Under the pieces are notes generated by a model. That model searched no databases, was not told the origin of the DNA, and saw only the letters and a list, made by a program, of their open reading frames with translations. From JAVJRN01 sp040218415 (GTDB taxonomy: Bacteria; Bacteroidota; Bacteroidia; Cytophagales; Cyclobacteriaceae): a stretch of DNA of 64,000 nt. Every line of letters begins with the position of its first letter. The stretch's first letter is position 1. Location of the stretch: contig JAVJRN010000058.1 in the NCBI GenBank assembly GCA_040218415.1, forward strand, positions 1 to 64,000, in the 5' to 3' direction. Made by a program: the position numbers and the translations under genes. Positions 27,234 through 36,290 of this stretch are shown here, piece after piece.

Positions 27234-27986
27234 TTAATTTTCTAATAACTCCAGTTGACTCTTAATGGCTGTTCTCAGTTTATTTAATCTGATTGAGTAC
27301 TCCTCGTAGAGATCTAATTTAAGTACCGTAAGAAACATACACTCGGAGAGAGAGACTTTAAATTGTTCGTCTTTTCTTAGATCAGCTAAATCTTTTAAAA
27401 CTAAATTTTTCCTATTGGACTCGGGAGAATAAAATGCCTTTGACGACTCGGAGATAAATAACTGATCAGAGTCATCCACATTGAAATGCTTCATAAAATA
27501 AGGTCGCTTAGCGCTGTAGGTCTCATAGACGTCAAAATCATTCTCCAGCTTCAATATTGACTTTGTGAAGAAATCATAGAATCTGGCGATTTCATTTTTC
27601 AACTCTTCATTGGTAATAATTTCAAACCCATTGGTCTGCAAATTTTTCAGCGATGACTCATGTAGAGTCAGCATTAAAGGAATTCCAAGCGCCTCCGTGT
27701 AATTGATACCCTGAGTGATATCTTTCGTACCACTCATCAGATTGAACAGCTTTTGCTCTTCTTTAAGCGTTTTTTTCAGGAAACGAATATTAAATGCGAT
27801 ATCAAAGGTGTCTAAAGTCAAATCCTGATGAAGGTTTTTAAGGATGGATATTTCAGCAATTCTATCCTTCCGATACCCATTCCAGCTATCCAATGCAAAA
27901 GCACCAAGAATACTGGCTACAATGACTATCGCCTCTATAAGATATTCCGGCCATTTTTCGGCCAGTGTGGTGAGGATTCTTTTCAT
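27234..27986 (-). CDS. DUF6090-type membrane protein, form B
   Basis: A 250-residue copy: MKRILTTLAEKWPEYLIEAI, helix VASILGAFAL, DSWNGYRKDRIAE. The block is LQTNGFEIITNEELKNEIAR. It shares the ASILGAF helix subtype with 24894, not with its direct neighbours, so anchors have been shuffled among positions or copied by gene conversion. Gap upstream 27 bp. Confidence 0.84.
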   Translation of the reverse strand: MKRILTTLAEKWPEYLIEAIVIVASILGAFALDSWNGYRKDRIAEISILKNLHQDLTLDTFDIAFNIRFLKKTLKEEQKLFNLMSGTKDITQGINYTEALGIPLMLTLHESSLKNLQTNGFEIITNEELKNEIARFYDFFTKSILKLENDFDVYETYSAKRPYFMKHFNVDDSDQLFISESSKAFYSPESNRKNLVLKDLADLRKDEQFKVSLSECMFLTVLKLDLYEEYSIRLNKLRTAIKSQLELLEN

Positions 27987-28013
27987 TTCAGTTCTTTCAG
28001 GTTATCTAGAGAT

Positions 28014-28796
28014 TTAGCTCGCTTTAGCGCTTGGAAACTTAGATTCTATTTCTAGAATGAGTAGTTCTGCCTTTTCTTTGGTTAAGTCAAGCCAAAAGTT
28101 GTAGTACTTCAAGGCTGTTTCGTATTCGGAAATTGTCATATAATATTCCTCCAATTTTTCATCGTCAGCATTTCTTAGCGTGAGATTTTCCTTAGAAAGA
28201 ATATTTTTATAATCATACCCCGCCTCGAAAGAGGTGGTACTAATGGAGTCATATGAATCAATCAAGTCATCCAAATATTTATAGCTCAACATCTGCGATT
28301 GTATTTCTCGTAGGCTTTCTAACTGCTTATATGGTTCGTAACTAATTGTGGCATACGTTATACGTCCGTAATAATCTGTTAATTGTTTAGGTAAATCTCG
28401 ATCTTCAATTATTCGAGATCCTCCTGTATTTTGTAGTTCACCGTATGCTGCATCAGCAAAAACAGCTGTATAACAATCGATACTGTATTTCAAAGAAAAA
28501 TAGTAGAAGATTTCAGGTCGGCTTTTCTCCTTTGAGAATCTTTTTACCTCTCCTCTAAGAGAATCTAGCCCAATGAGTAGAACGATGTTTTTTGATCTGT
28601 TCACTTCGCATCGTGTGATGTCATACTCAAGGTTTTCTACTAGCTCTTTCATGAGCATTTGCACGGTAGCCTTTTCTTTTCTTCGTTCATTCCAATTATC
28701 CACGGCAAAAGCACCATAAATACCAATGATGAGCACCAGTATTTCTAGCAGGTATTCCGGCCATTTTTCGGAGAGGGTGGTGAGGATTCGTTTCAT
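28014..28796 (-). CDS. DUF6090-type membrane protein, form B
   Basis: A 260-residue copy, the longest form B: MKRILTTLSEKWPEYLLEIL, helix IIGIYGAFAV, DNWNERRKEKATV. The block is LQNTGGSRIIEDRDLPKQLT, followed by a Tyr-rich segment. The C-terminal helix ends LEIESKFPSAKAS. Gap upstream 4 bp. Confidence 0.84.
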   Translation of the reverse strand: MKRILTTLSEKWPEYLLEILVLIIGIYGAFAVDNWNERRKEKATVQMLMKELVENLEYDITRCEVNRSKNIVLLIGLDSLRGEVKRFSKEKSRPEIFYYFSLKYSIDCYTAVFADAAYGELQNTGGSRIIEDRDLPKQLTDYYGRITYATISYEPYKQLESLREIQSQMLSYKYLDDLIDSYDSISTTSFEAGYDYKNILSKENLTLRNADDEKLEEYYMTISEYETALKYYNFWLDLTKEKAELLILEIESKFPSAKAS

Positions 28797-28800
28797 TGCT

Positions 28801-29535
28801 TCAATAGTTACATCTTGACTTTAGTAAAGGCTTAATATCCTTTACGCGATTTAAGATACTTGTGTAATGACTGATGTTCCGATCATTGACGGCAATCAAA
28901 ACGGAGGCCATGTGTTTAAGCTTATCTATCTGAGAAGAAGTTAATGGCGTTCGATCCAATTTTCTAAGGTCAACTGTAGTGCTGTCTAAACCTGCACGAA
29001 AAAAAGGGGAGTCTACAAACCCGATAGCATAGAGGTTTTCGATCTCAAACATCTCGTCCAGGGCAATGTCGCCATTTCGGTTAATGTTACCCGCCAGCCC
29101 TGTGGCTTCTTGAAAATACCTGCCCAGCTCCTTCTTTACCTCCTGATCTGTAAATGTGTTGAGATTTCCACTTGATTTCAGATCGTTATATCCGGCAGAG
29201 ATGGGATTGAACTGGTAGCTTATCTTTGAAGTGGATTCTAACATCAAGGATATGGCTTTTCGCTTAACAGGGACAGGTTTCTGCAGTTCGGCCAGCATTT
29301 CGTTGCTTGTTTTCAACCTTATGGATACCCCATCAATCAATTTTTTTAATTCCTCCTCATCTTGGGTCAGGTCCTCAAGAAAACGGCAATAATAGTCTTC
29401 CGTTAGTTGGTCGTTTTTTCTATTCTCATTCCAGTTTTCTACCGCAAAAGCCCCGTAGATACCAATTACCAAAACAAGAATTTCAAGTAAATATTCTGGC
29501 CATTTTTCGGAGAGGGTTTTTATTATTCTTTTCAT
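28801..29535 (-). CDS. DUF6090-type membrane protein, form B (first of the B block)
   Basis: A 244-residue copy: MKRIIKTLSEKWPEYLLEIL, helix VIGIYGAFAV, ENWNENRKNDQLTE. The block is LKSSGNLNTFTDQEVKKELG. It follows the FlgO/TPR gene by 44 bp and is therefore the entry to the B block on the transcript. Confidence 0.84.
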   Translation of the reverse strand: MKRIIKTLSEKWPEYLLEILVLVIGIYGAFAVENWNENRKNDQLTEDYYCRFLEDLTQDEEELKKLIDGVSIRLKTSNEMLAELQKPVPVKRKAISLMLESTSKISYQFNPISAGYNDLKSSGNLNTFTDQEVKKELGRYFQEATGLAGNINRNGDIALDEMFEIENLYAIGFVDSPFFRAGLDSTTVDLRKLDRTPLTSSQIDKLKHMASVLIAVNDRNISHYTSILNRVKDIKPLLKSRCNY

Positions 29536-29579
29536 ATATTAAGCTGTAAGGATGGGTTCTGATCTCTTACAGAGAACGA

Positions 29580-31541
29580 TTACATTTTCAGCCCTCTCAG
29601 CTGCTCAGTAGCCTCCGCATCGATCACACGCTGGCGCATGGCATCCAATCTTTCCTTGAGTCCACCCATGATTCCGATGTACTCTGGCTGATCTTTTAGC
29701 GGATCGAATAACCTAGAATCATTCACTTGAACGTAATCCATAAAGCCATCATCCACAAGTTTTTGCAGCCATTCGAAGGCCTTTTCTTCTTGGTCTAGTG
29801 CCACATAAATTTTAGTAATATCAAATAGCCATCCTTGAAATCGCCTTCCTCGCTCAAACTGAGCCAAATAAAACTCAAGATTTTCGTTCAGCAAGACTTC
29901 AGAGGAATCATATTTACCTGCCTTTTGTAATTCGAATGCTTCGTAAGTTCTGATATAGGGAAAATCCTCGTATCGAAAATTTTCTTTTTTCTTTAGTTCT
30001 TTCAGGTACTCGAGTCCTAAATCCTGATCTAAATATTCATAAAACAAACTGGTTGCTGTGGCAAGACTAGGGATAGAGTGGTTATCCGTCTCAACCATTT
30101 TTGCTATGCTATTAGAGGATGATATGGTATCGCCTGATATATACTGAGTCGTACCTAATGCCGCTAAAGATAATGTGTATTCCTTATAATTAATGGCCTC
30201 TTGTGCACAGTACAAAGCCCTATCAGCCAGCATCAATCGTCTATAACTTTGAGCCAAATTACTAAACGTAATGACAAGCCCTGCTGAGTCTATGGATGCT
30301 TTCAATTGGATGGATTTTTTATACATCTCAATGGATTTGTCAAATTTTCCAGTTTCTAAGTAGTAGTTAGAGAGGTTATTCGTTGCAGAGGATGAGTTAG
30401 GGTTGATTTCCAACGCTCGTTTATACATGGTAGCGGCTTGTTCTCTCTTACCTAATTTGCTATAGGCAGCACCTAGTGTTCCCCAGGTTTGGTAATAGTC
30501 AGGCCCCAGGTCTACTCCTTTTTGCGCCAATACAAAGGCAGTATCTAAGTAGTTGCCAGGAAAAGCACCCGTATTTTGTATGGAAAAGATGTAGGTTGCC
30601 GCCAAAGACGAGTACGCCAAAGAGAAGGTAGGATCTAATTCGATAGCCTCTTCCAATAGATCGATCTGTTTAAGCAAGTCGTCTTTCTTCGAAAATCTAT
30701 TGGCGACCTCCCGAGCTTGCAGGTATAAGTCATAAGCGACTAAGTTATCCGTTGGTTTTTGTTCCAATTGTTCTTTTTGCTCGTCTGAGAGGCTGGCTGC
30801 CAGTGTCCTGGCTATCTCTGTTGCTATCTCTGCCTGCAGTTCAAACATGTTAGTCATGCGCTTATCGTAGGTCTTCGCCCAGATGGCGCCTTCATTGTTG
30901 GTGCCCACCAGTTGGCAACTAATGCGCAAGTCGTCTGCTGATCTTCTTACATTACCCGTAAGGATGTAGGATACGCCTAGTTCTTCTCCAATAATTTGTG
31001 GGGATTTGCCTTCAGATTCATAGTCGTTCAGCGTGTAATTAGAGAGTACGCGCAGCTCGCCAATCTGCGAAATTTGGGTCAGGATATCCTCGGTCATACC
31101 TGCAGCAAAGTAGACATCTTCGCTGGCGCTCAGGTTTTTGAAAGGGAGAATCGCTACCGACTTGTCTCTTTCCGCGGTTTCCAGACCCACATCTATTTGG
31201 AAAATCCGATCGAATACCAATAAAGCAACCACTAATACTAAACCACCAATGATGTAGAAGTTAAGTTTTTTACTTGTGGCATGATGGATAGATTTCTCCT
31301 CCTCTACATCCTCTGTTTTCTTAAATCCCTCTGGAGTGGATTCATAGAAATAAGCAAATACGACCCAAATGGGAAACCCGATCAACAATGTGATCAACAG
31401 GATACGCATGCCTAAGTCCTCTATGCCAATGACAGGAAATAAGATATCTCCTACCTGTAGGAGTACCCACCCAATGATGGCATAAGAGAGCGAAGCTTTG
31501 AGTACGTTTCGTCTTTTGAGTTCTTCAATAAATTTATTCAT
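29580..31541 (-). CDS. Membrane-anchored FlgO-domain/TPR protein
   Basis: A 653-residue protein. The N-terminus MNKFIEELKRRNVLKASLSY with two membrane helices (to about residue 62) and a third near 92-112 is the anchor seen on many bacterial TPR signalling proteins. A FlgO-like domain follows at about 125-250 (VAILPFKNLSASEDVYFAAG, then TEDILTQISQIGELRVLS and ILTGNVRRSADDLRIS). Then come tetratricopeptide repeats at about 275-560 (LGAAYSKLGKREQAATMYKR). Relatives usually carry a cyclase, kinase or winged-helix domain in front; none is here. It is the only large, intact non-DUF6090 gene inside the array, between the upstream A block and the B block. It might scaffold the array products; that is inference. 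Confidence 0.82.
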   Translation of the reverse strand: MNKFIEELKRRNVLKASLSYAIIGWVLLQVGDILFPVIGIEDLGMRILLITLLIGFPIWVVFAYFYESTPEGFKKTEDVEEEKSIHHATSKKLNFYIIGGLVLVVALLVFDRIFQIDVGLETAERDKSVAILPFKNLSASEDVYFAAGMTEDILTQISQIGELRVLSNYTLNDYESEGKSPQIIGEELGVSYILTGNVRRSADDLRISCQLVGTNNEGAIWAKTYDKRMTNMFELQAEIATEIARTLAASLSDEQKEQLEQKPTDNLVAYDLYLQAREVANRFSKKDDLLKQIDLLEEAIELDPTFSLAYSSLAATYIFSIQNTGAFPGNYLDTAFVLAQKGVDLGPDYYQTWGTLGAAYSKLGKREQAATMYKRALEINPNSSSATNNLSNYYLETGKFDKSIEMYKKSIQLKASIDSAGLVITFSNLAQSYRRLMLADRALYCAQEAINYKEYTLSLAALGTTQYISGDTISSSNSIAKMVETDNHSIPSLATATSLFYEYLDQDLGLEYLKELKKKENFRYEDFPYIRTYEAFELQKAGKYDSSEVLLNENLEFYLAQFERGRRFQGWLFDITKIYVALDQEEKAFEWLQKLVDDGFMDYVQVNDSRLFDPLKDQPEYIGIMGGLKERLDAMRQRVIDAEATEQLRGLKM

Positions 31542-31784
31542 GTATGGCTGATGATATGCGGCATTGCAATTTAAAGGATAGATTTTAAATTGTTAAGAAA
31601 ATGACTCCCATCCAGTGCCATAAACTTAAAAGGCGCAACTGCACCAGTCTTTGAAATGGATATTCGCCTGACTAGTCGTGTTTCTTGTTACTCATCGCGT
31701 TATCCTAATGAAGATGGCCATAAGTTCGAATAGGTATTTGAAGTATTTAGACAAGGGGATAAATGTTGGACCAGATGTGAATCT
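31542..31784. other. Intergenic stretch upstream of the FlgO/TPR gene
   Basis: No open frame or clear promoter. It lies between the TPR gene and the 3' end of a decayed array gene. Confidence 0.4.
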
Positions 31785-32544
31785 TTAATCTTTGCTCTGG
31801 GAAGATTTTTTTGTGGGTTCATGGATGAGCTTAGGTTTCAGATCTTTTTCAATCCAGTTGGCAGATTCATGAATGTCTTCAACCGACTCAGTGTAATCTG
31901 ACTAGATTATCTGATAAAGTGCCACATGGTTCTTGTGAATAGGGCTTTTTAGCATATAATCTGAAAGCAAAGGGGGATCAGTTGTCCACATCGTAATACC
32001 AGTCAGAATTTACAGTTAGGTATTGACAGTACTCGTCTACAAAATTGATTGATGCTGCAGGAGCACTATGTGACTAGAACGTTTATACAATTCATCGAGG
32101 CTATCCAGCGTTGAGCGCCACTTCGCAGAGACCATGTCCGGGTTACTGATCAGGTTGTCGTAATAGCTACGATCAAATTCAAAATGGGAAACCCTAACTT
32201 AAAGATCCTCAAAAAACGACTATTTTTCAGCTCTTCGGTAGTGATTCGACCGCTAAGTGTTCGTTGTGCCAATGACTCTATTTTTTTGCTATTCCTAAGA
32301 AATTCATTGGCCTAAATAATATTTTTTGAAAGCTCCTTTTGGATCTTCTGAAGGTTAGCTATCGCTTTTTGCTAGTAAGCGTTTCTTTGATTCCAATCAT
32401 CGGTCTTCCTTATTCGGTCTGACTATCGTCTGACCTTGTTTCTTCCTTAGGTCTGACTATCGTCTGACCTTGTTTCTATGTCAGACGAGCATAGTTCTTA
32501 TTTTCAATCACTTTCTTGCGGATTTTTCTAAGTAGGAAGAGCAT
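31785..32544 (-). pseudogene. Decayed long form-A DUF6090 gene with REP sequence in place of its membrane helix
   Basis: ATG at 32544 begins MLFLLRKIRKKVIENKNY, then runs straight into REP sequence (ARLT-stop) where the membrane helix should be. After the REP the family resumes with DDWNQRNAY and LQKIQKELSK in a frame with several stops. Other frames give FEFDRSYYDNLISNPDM and INFVDEYCQYLTVNSDWYYD, similar to the long copies. The end reads WIEKDLKPKLIHEPTKK before TAA at 31787-31785. Multiple stops and frameshifts make it dead. Confidence 0.75.
32417..32488. repeat. Two tandem REP units with hairpin
   Basis: The 18-mer GTCTGACTATCGTCTGAC occurs at 32417-32434 and again at 32451-32468. The second is followed by a short loop and GTCAGACG, giving a stem. 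It lies inside the decayed form-A gene, replacing the membrane-helix codons. The same 18-mer is found at 42824, 44310 and 45006, near the REP-associated transposase. Confidence 0.85.
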
Positions 32545-32584
32545 TGGTAAAAATGTTATTAAAGGTAGTTGCGATTCTGGAATG

Positions 32585-33292
32585 TTAGGTCAAGGTTTTT
32601 ATTTTTTCCCTCACTTGTTGAAGTGTAATCCTACACGACTCGTGAGCTTCTTTTAACGTTTCTAGCCTTGTTTGCAAATAGTTTGTAATTATTTGATTTG
32701 CAAAAAAACGGTCTTGGAAAAGTATGGATCGTTCTTTTGCAGATATTTGATCAATTTTTTTCACTTTTGACCCAACATAATCAAGTAGTTTTTGTGAGCG
32801 ATCTAGCGAAATGCGAATCACATTTTGTAGTTCAAGATATCTCATGTTCAAATCTATAATTTGTCTTCTTAGTCGCTGCGAAGAAGCAAGACGAAGACTA
32901 CTGGTTTTAAGCTCTTCTATTGTCGCAGTATTGGCTACAAAACCAGGTGAAATGCTATATTGAGCAGCAAAGATTGACGCTAAGGAATCTTGATCTACAG
33001 GTTTACCAGAATAGAACCTTTCAAAGACTCGCTTGTATTTCACTGCTTTAAACAGATTACTTTCCATCACAGACAGATCTGCTAAATCTTTTTCTAATTC
33101 ACTTTCAAGCCTTTGAAGGAATTCGATATCGAGCTGTGTTTGTTTTCTGTTTTCATTCCAATCATCGATACTAACAGCAATCAATATACCGATCACCACT
33201 AGCACGATCTCGCCGATACCATATAAAAAGTAGGTTGTGAATTTGTTATTCATAAGCGTTTTTCTTCTGATTTGTCGGAGGAGGAAGAGCAC
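32585..33292 (-). CDS. DUF6090-type membrane protein, form A, GTG start
   Basis: A 235-residue copy starting with GTG at 33292 where all siblings have ATG. The anchor is VLFLLRQIRRKTLMNNKFTT as written (first residue Met in protein), TM helix 21-42, DDWNENRKQTQ. The block is LKTSSLRLASSQRLRRQIID, lacking the usual SG. The first 137 bp inside the start codon are nearly identical to those of the gene upstream (one visible difference), while the outer domains do not align by eye. Gap upstream 13 bp. Confidence 0.85.
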   Translation of the reverse strand: MLFLLRQIRRKTLMNNKFTTYFLYGIGEIVLVVIGILIAVSIDDWNENRKQTQLDIEFLQRLESELEKDLADLSVMESNLFKAVKYKRVFERFYSGKPVDQDSLASIFAAQYSISPGFVANTATIEELKTSSLRLASSQRLRRQIIDLNMRYLELQNVIRISLDRSQKLLDYVGSKVKKIDQISAKERSILFQDRFFANQIITNYLQTRLETLKEAHESCRITLQQVREKIKTLT

Positions 33293-33305
33293 TTCGTGAT
33301 AAAAA

Positions 33306-34046
33306 TTATTTAAGTTGTTGCGAATCTAGGTTTTGTAGCTCACTGACCACCGCCGTGTAAACAAGGTCGGTTTGATTGATCATGCTTTGAAGATGAGCTT
33401 CGAAATTGGCCCCTTCAGCAGCAATGTATGATAGGTTACCAGTGAACTCTTGATCCTGTTTGAGTGCTGCAAAGCTGTTTGGAACCATTTGACCTACGTT
33501 TTTCATTGTAAGAAATCTTTTGTTATTCAGTTTGATGGTATTAATATGAATGTCTCTTCGTATGTCGAGCATGACCGTATTTAGTGGATATTTTTCATCG
33601 TACAATTTAATGATTTCCGAACGTAGCTCTTGATTTTGGATGAGCTCCAGACCTTTGGACTTCACTGCTTCATAGGTCATTTTTCGAGGGGAGAAAACAT
33701 CGTATCTGCTGATATTTCCAAAATAGTACTGTAGCGAATCATGATAAGCAGATGCTGGATCCAGCATGAAATCTAGCAACAGACGATTTTTTACCACTTG
33801 AGCTGAGTCTTCTGCATGTACTCTTCGAATTTCAATCAGGTTATGCTTAAGGTCATCTCTAAGGTTCTTCAAGATTTCTACTTGCTGCTTTGCCTCTTTC
33901 CTGCCCTGATTCCAATCATCGATACTGACAGCAATCAATATACCGATCACCACTAGCACGATCTCGCCGATACCATATAAAAAGTAGGTTGTGAATTTGT
34001 TATTCATAAGCGTTTTTCTTCTGATTTGTCGGAGGAGGAAGAGCAT
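33306..34046 (-). CDS. DUF6090-type membrane protein, form A
   Basis: A 246-residue copy with the anchor MLFLLRQIRRKTLMNNKFTT, TM helix of the YGIGEIVLVVIG subtype, IDDWNQGRKEAKQQ. The block is VKSKGLELIQNQELRSEIIK. It contains ASAYHDSLQYYF, the motif whose Tyr is lost to a stop in the split copy at 24178. Its ATG shares one base with the stop of the gene upstream (TAATG). Confidence 0.86.
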   Translation of the reverse strand: MLFLLRQIRRKTLMNNKFTTYFLYGIGEIVLVVIGILIAVSIDDWNQGRKEAKQQVEILKNLRDDLKHNLIEIRRVHAEDSAQVVKNRLLLDFMLDPASAYHDSLQYYFGNISRYDVFSPRKMTYEAVKSKGLELIQNQELRSEIIKLYDEKYPLNTVMLDIRRDIHINTIKLNNKRFLTMKNVGQMVPNSFAALKQDQEFTGNLSYIAAEGANFEAHLQSMINQTDLVYTAVVSELQNLDSQQLK

Positions 34047-34795
34047 TAGTTGTTGCGCATTTCTAATTCTTTGGCTATGCTTGTTTCAAGTCCAGATATC
34101 TCGTCTTGAAGCTGAGTGGCTCTAAGGAGAACAAGCTGATTTTCGTATTTTACAGCCTTAATTAATTTTTTGAAATATTCGTCTGACTTCATTTTTCTAA
34201 AATCATCAGAAGATATGTTGTATTCAGATTTCATATAGTAATCTGGATTGAGTGACATATTGAAATAATCTACCAGCTTAGGCTTCACAATATTTAAAAC
34301 ATAGTTTACCCTTTCGTTTTCGTACTTCGCATAGTATGTATACCAGATTTCATAGAGAGATGAGATTTCGTTTCGCAATTCATCATTAATAAGGATATCC
34401 ACGCCTTTTGTCTCCAGTAGCTTATATCCGTTTAGGTTGGGATTAAAATGTGGAGTACCTCTGAGTACTACACCTATTTCCTTCATTACTTCTGGAGGCT
34501 CATCGTAACGGTTCAAATATGTTAGCAGACTGTCACAATTACGACTCATAAATTTCATGAGGTCAATATCTTCCTGAATCCCTTCTTTGTCCAGAGACAG
34601 GTTGCTGCTGATCTCTCTCAAGATTTTATCTTCCAATTTTCGGTTCTGAGATTCATTTTTCCAGTCATCAATATTCACGGCAATTAAGATTCCTACCACT
34701 ACCAGAATAACCTCCCCGATAGCGTAGAGCAGATAGGTGATGAATTTGTTTTCAGTGGAAATCAATTTTCGGCGGATGTTTCGGAGGAGGAGCAT
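34046..34795 (-). CDS. DUF6090-type membrane protein, form A
   Basis: A 249-residue copy with a one-residue-shorter lead (MLLLRNIRRKLISTENK), TM helix with GE, and NIDDWKNESQNRK. The block is LETKGVDILINDELRNEISS, followed by a Tyr-rich segment. The helical tail ends SIAKELEMRNN. Gap upstream 11 bp; stop overlaps the next start by one base. Confidence 0.86.
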   Translation of the reverse strand: MLLLRNIRRKLISTENKFITYLLYAIGEVILVVVGILIAVNIDDWKNESQNRKLEDKILREISSNLSLDKEGIQEDIDLMKFMSRNCDSLLTYLNRYDEPPEVMKEIGVVLRGTPHFNPNLNGYKLLETKGVDILINDELRNEISSLYEIWYTYYAKYENERVNYVLNIVKPKLVDYFNMSLNPDYYMKSEYNISSDDFRKMKSDEYFKKLIKAVKYENQLVLLRATQLQDEISGLETSIAKELEMRNN

Positions 34796-34806
34796 AATCT
34801 TATAAG

Positions 34807-35559
34807 TTATTTAATTTCTCTGCCTAGCTGATCGAGCAGTGTGCTTATTTGCTCTTGCTTTCCTTTGAAAGCTACCTGCTGACCTTCGAATAATTCGATT
34901 TTTAAACGAGTGGCATTTACGATAAATTGATCCATTCGGTAATCCTCGATGGTTTTGCCGGGGATGGAAAATTTTGACAAATCATACTGTGTAAATTCGA
35001 AGGGTCCACTACCGGTGATATTAGGAGTATGATCAAAGAATAAAAGATATGGTGTGATAACATTTCGAGAGAAGTCTACGATTGCAGTATTCCATGCGTC
35101 CGTATGGCTGTAGTAGGGAATCAGCACTCTCAGTAGTTCTTTGTTTGAGATAAGCTGAATTTTAGCGGATGAGATCAGCCCTTCGAATGCTCCGCGAGCC
35201 GGTTCAAAGGTGTTGGTGCTTGTCATGTATTGGAAGTTTCTCAGGAATTCCTCTTTTGAAATTAAAGTATCATTGGCAAGCACCTTCATGCAAAGGCTGA
35301 GGCTTTGTATATACACCTCATTATGTGCCGTAGCTCGGTCAAGCCTGATTTGATCCGACTCTAGATCATCCTTCACCTTTGCTAGCTGGAAGCTGGCTTC
35401 AAGGGTGTTCTTTCTTGAGGCATTCCAATCATCGATACTCACTGCAATGAGTATCCCTATGACCACCAAGAATATCTCCCCAACGGCATACAAAAGGTAA
35501 GTGGAGTATTTATTTTTTTGCATAAGCTTACGGCGGATTTTTCGGAGGAGGAAGAGCAT
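34807..35559 (-). CDS. DUF6090-type membrane protein, form A
   Basis: A 250-residue copy: MLFLLRKIRRKLMQKNKYST, TM helix (YAVGEIFLVVIG), SIDDWNASRKNTLEAS. The block is LISSAKIQLISNKELLRVLI, then PYYSHTDAWNTAIVDF. A Pro/Thr/Gly-rich loop (FDHTPNITGSGPFEF) near residue 175 interrupts the helices. Its ATG overlaps the upstream stop by one base. Confidence 0.86.
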   Translation of the reverse strand: MLFLLRKIRRKLMQKNKYSTYLLYAVGEIFLVVIGILIAVSIDDWNASRKNTLEASFQLAKVKDDLESDQIRLDRATAHNEVYIQSLSLCMKVLANDTLISKEEFLRNFQYMTSTNTFEPARGAFEGLISSAKIQLISNKELLRVLIPYYSHTDAWNTAIVDFSRNVITPYLLFFDHTPNITGSGPFEFTQYDLSKFSIPGKTIEDYRMDQFIVNATRLKIELFEGQQVAFKGKQEQISTLLDQLGREIK

Positions 35560-36290
35560 TATTTTTCTAAAAATTGATCAATTTGGATGATTAGCGTTTT
35601 AGAAACAGCCTTTGAGTATTCCATTTCATCTTTGGTCAGATCAAATAGTATCCTTTTATAATTACTGAGTCCTTGAAAGGATGCCGCAAGGTGGCCAAAG
35701 TCAATATCATCCCATACTAAAGAGTCTATCAGTGGGCCTTGGTCATGCAGGTAAGTAGATACATATGAGGCCAGTTTGCCTCTATAGTCATCTGTTATGC
35801 GTTTTACTAAATTAAGTTTGGAGAATTTTTGCTTGTAGTAGTTCTTGATTGGGTCCCTTAATGTATCAGGCAAAATTTCAATCAGTCCAGAGTTCGTAAG
35901 GCTGTTATGGCTATTGGTGTTATACATCAAAGGCTCTGTCCAGTTTGGATTAAAGTCATAGCGCGCAACCTTTGTTAAAGTGTCTATGTTGGCGTTTGAA
36001 TCAGCCACTCTGGACCTCAATGATTCATTTAATTGGTACTGTTCTTTTATTTCAGGTAATCGCTGATGAATTAAAACCGTGTCCATTGCTAAATCAGCCT
36101 TTAAAGCAATGATGGTCTCCTTTAATTGCTTTCTGGTTTTTATTTCTTCATTCCAGTCATTAACACTCACAGCAATCAAAATTCCAACCACCACAAGGAC
36201 AATCTCTCCAATAGCATAGAGCAGATAGGTGATGAATTTGTTGTCAGTGGAGATCAATTTTCGTCGGATTTTTCTGAGGAGGAAGAGCAT
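35559..36290 (-). CDS. DUF6090-type membrane protein, form A
   Basis: A 243-residue copy: MLFLLRKIRRKLISTDNKFI, TM helix, SVNDWNEEIKTRKQ. The block is LTNSGLIEILPDTLRDPIKN, followed by a KYKK-like basic helix. It contains ANIDTLTKVARYDFNPNW; the copy at 42916 has ANLDTVYKIARYEATLLA at the same place, so these two share outer-domain ancestry although they lie 7 kb apart. One-base TAATG overlap upstream. Confidence 0.86.
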   Translation of the reverse strand: MLFLLRKIRRKLISTDNKFITYLLYAIGEIVLVVVGILIAVSVNDWNEEIKTRKQLKETIIALKADLAMDTVLIHQRLPEIKEQYQLNESLRSRVADSNANIDTLTKVARYDFNPNWTEPLMYNTNSHNSLTNSGLIEILPDTLRDPIKNYYKQKFSKLNLVKRITDDYRGKLASYVSTYLHDQGPLIDSLVWDDIDFGHLAASFQGLSNYKRILFDLTKDEMEYSKAVSKTLIIQIDQFLEK

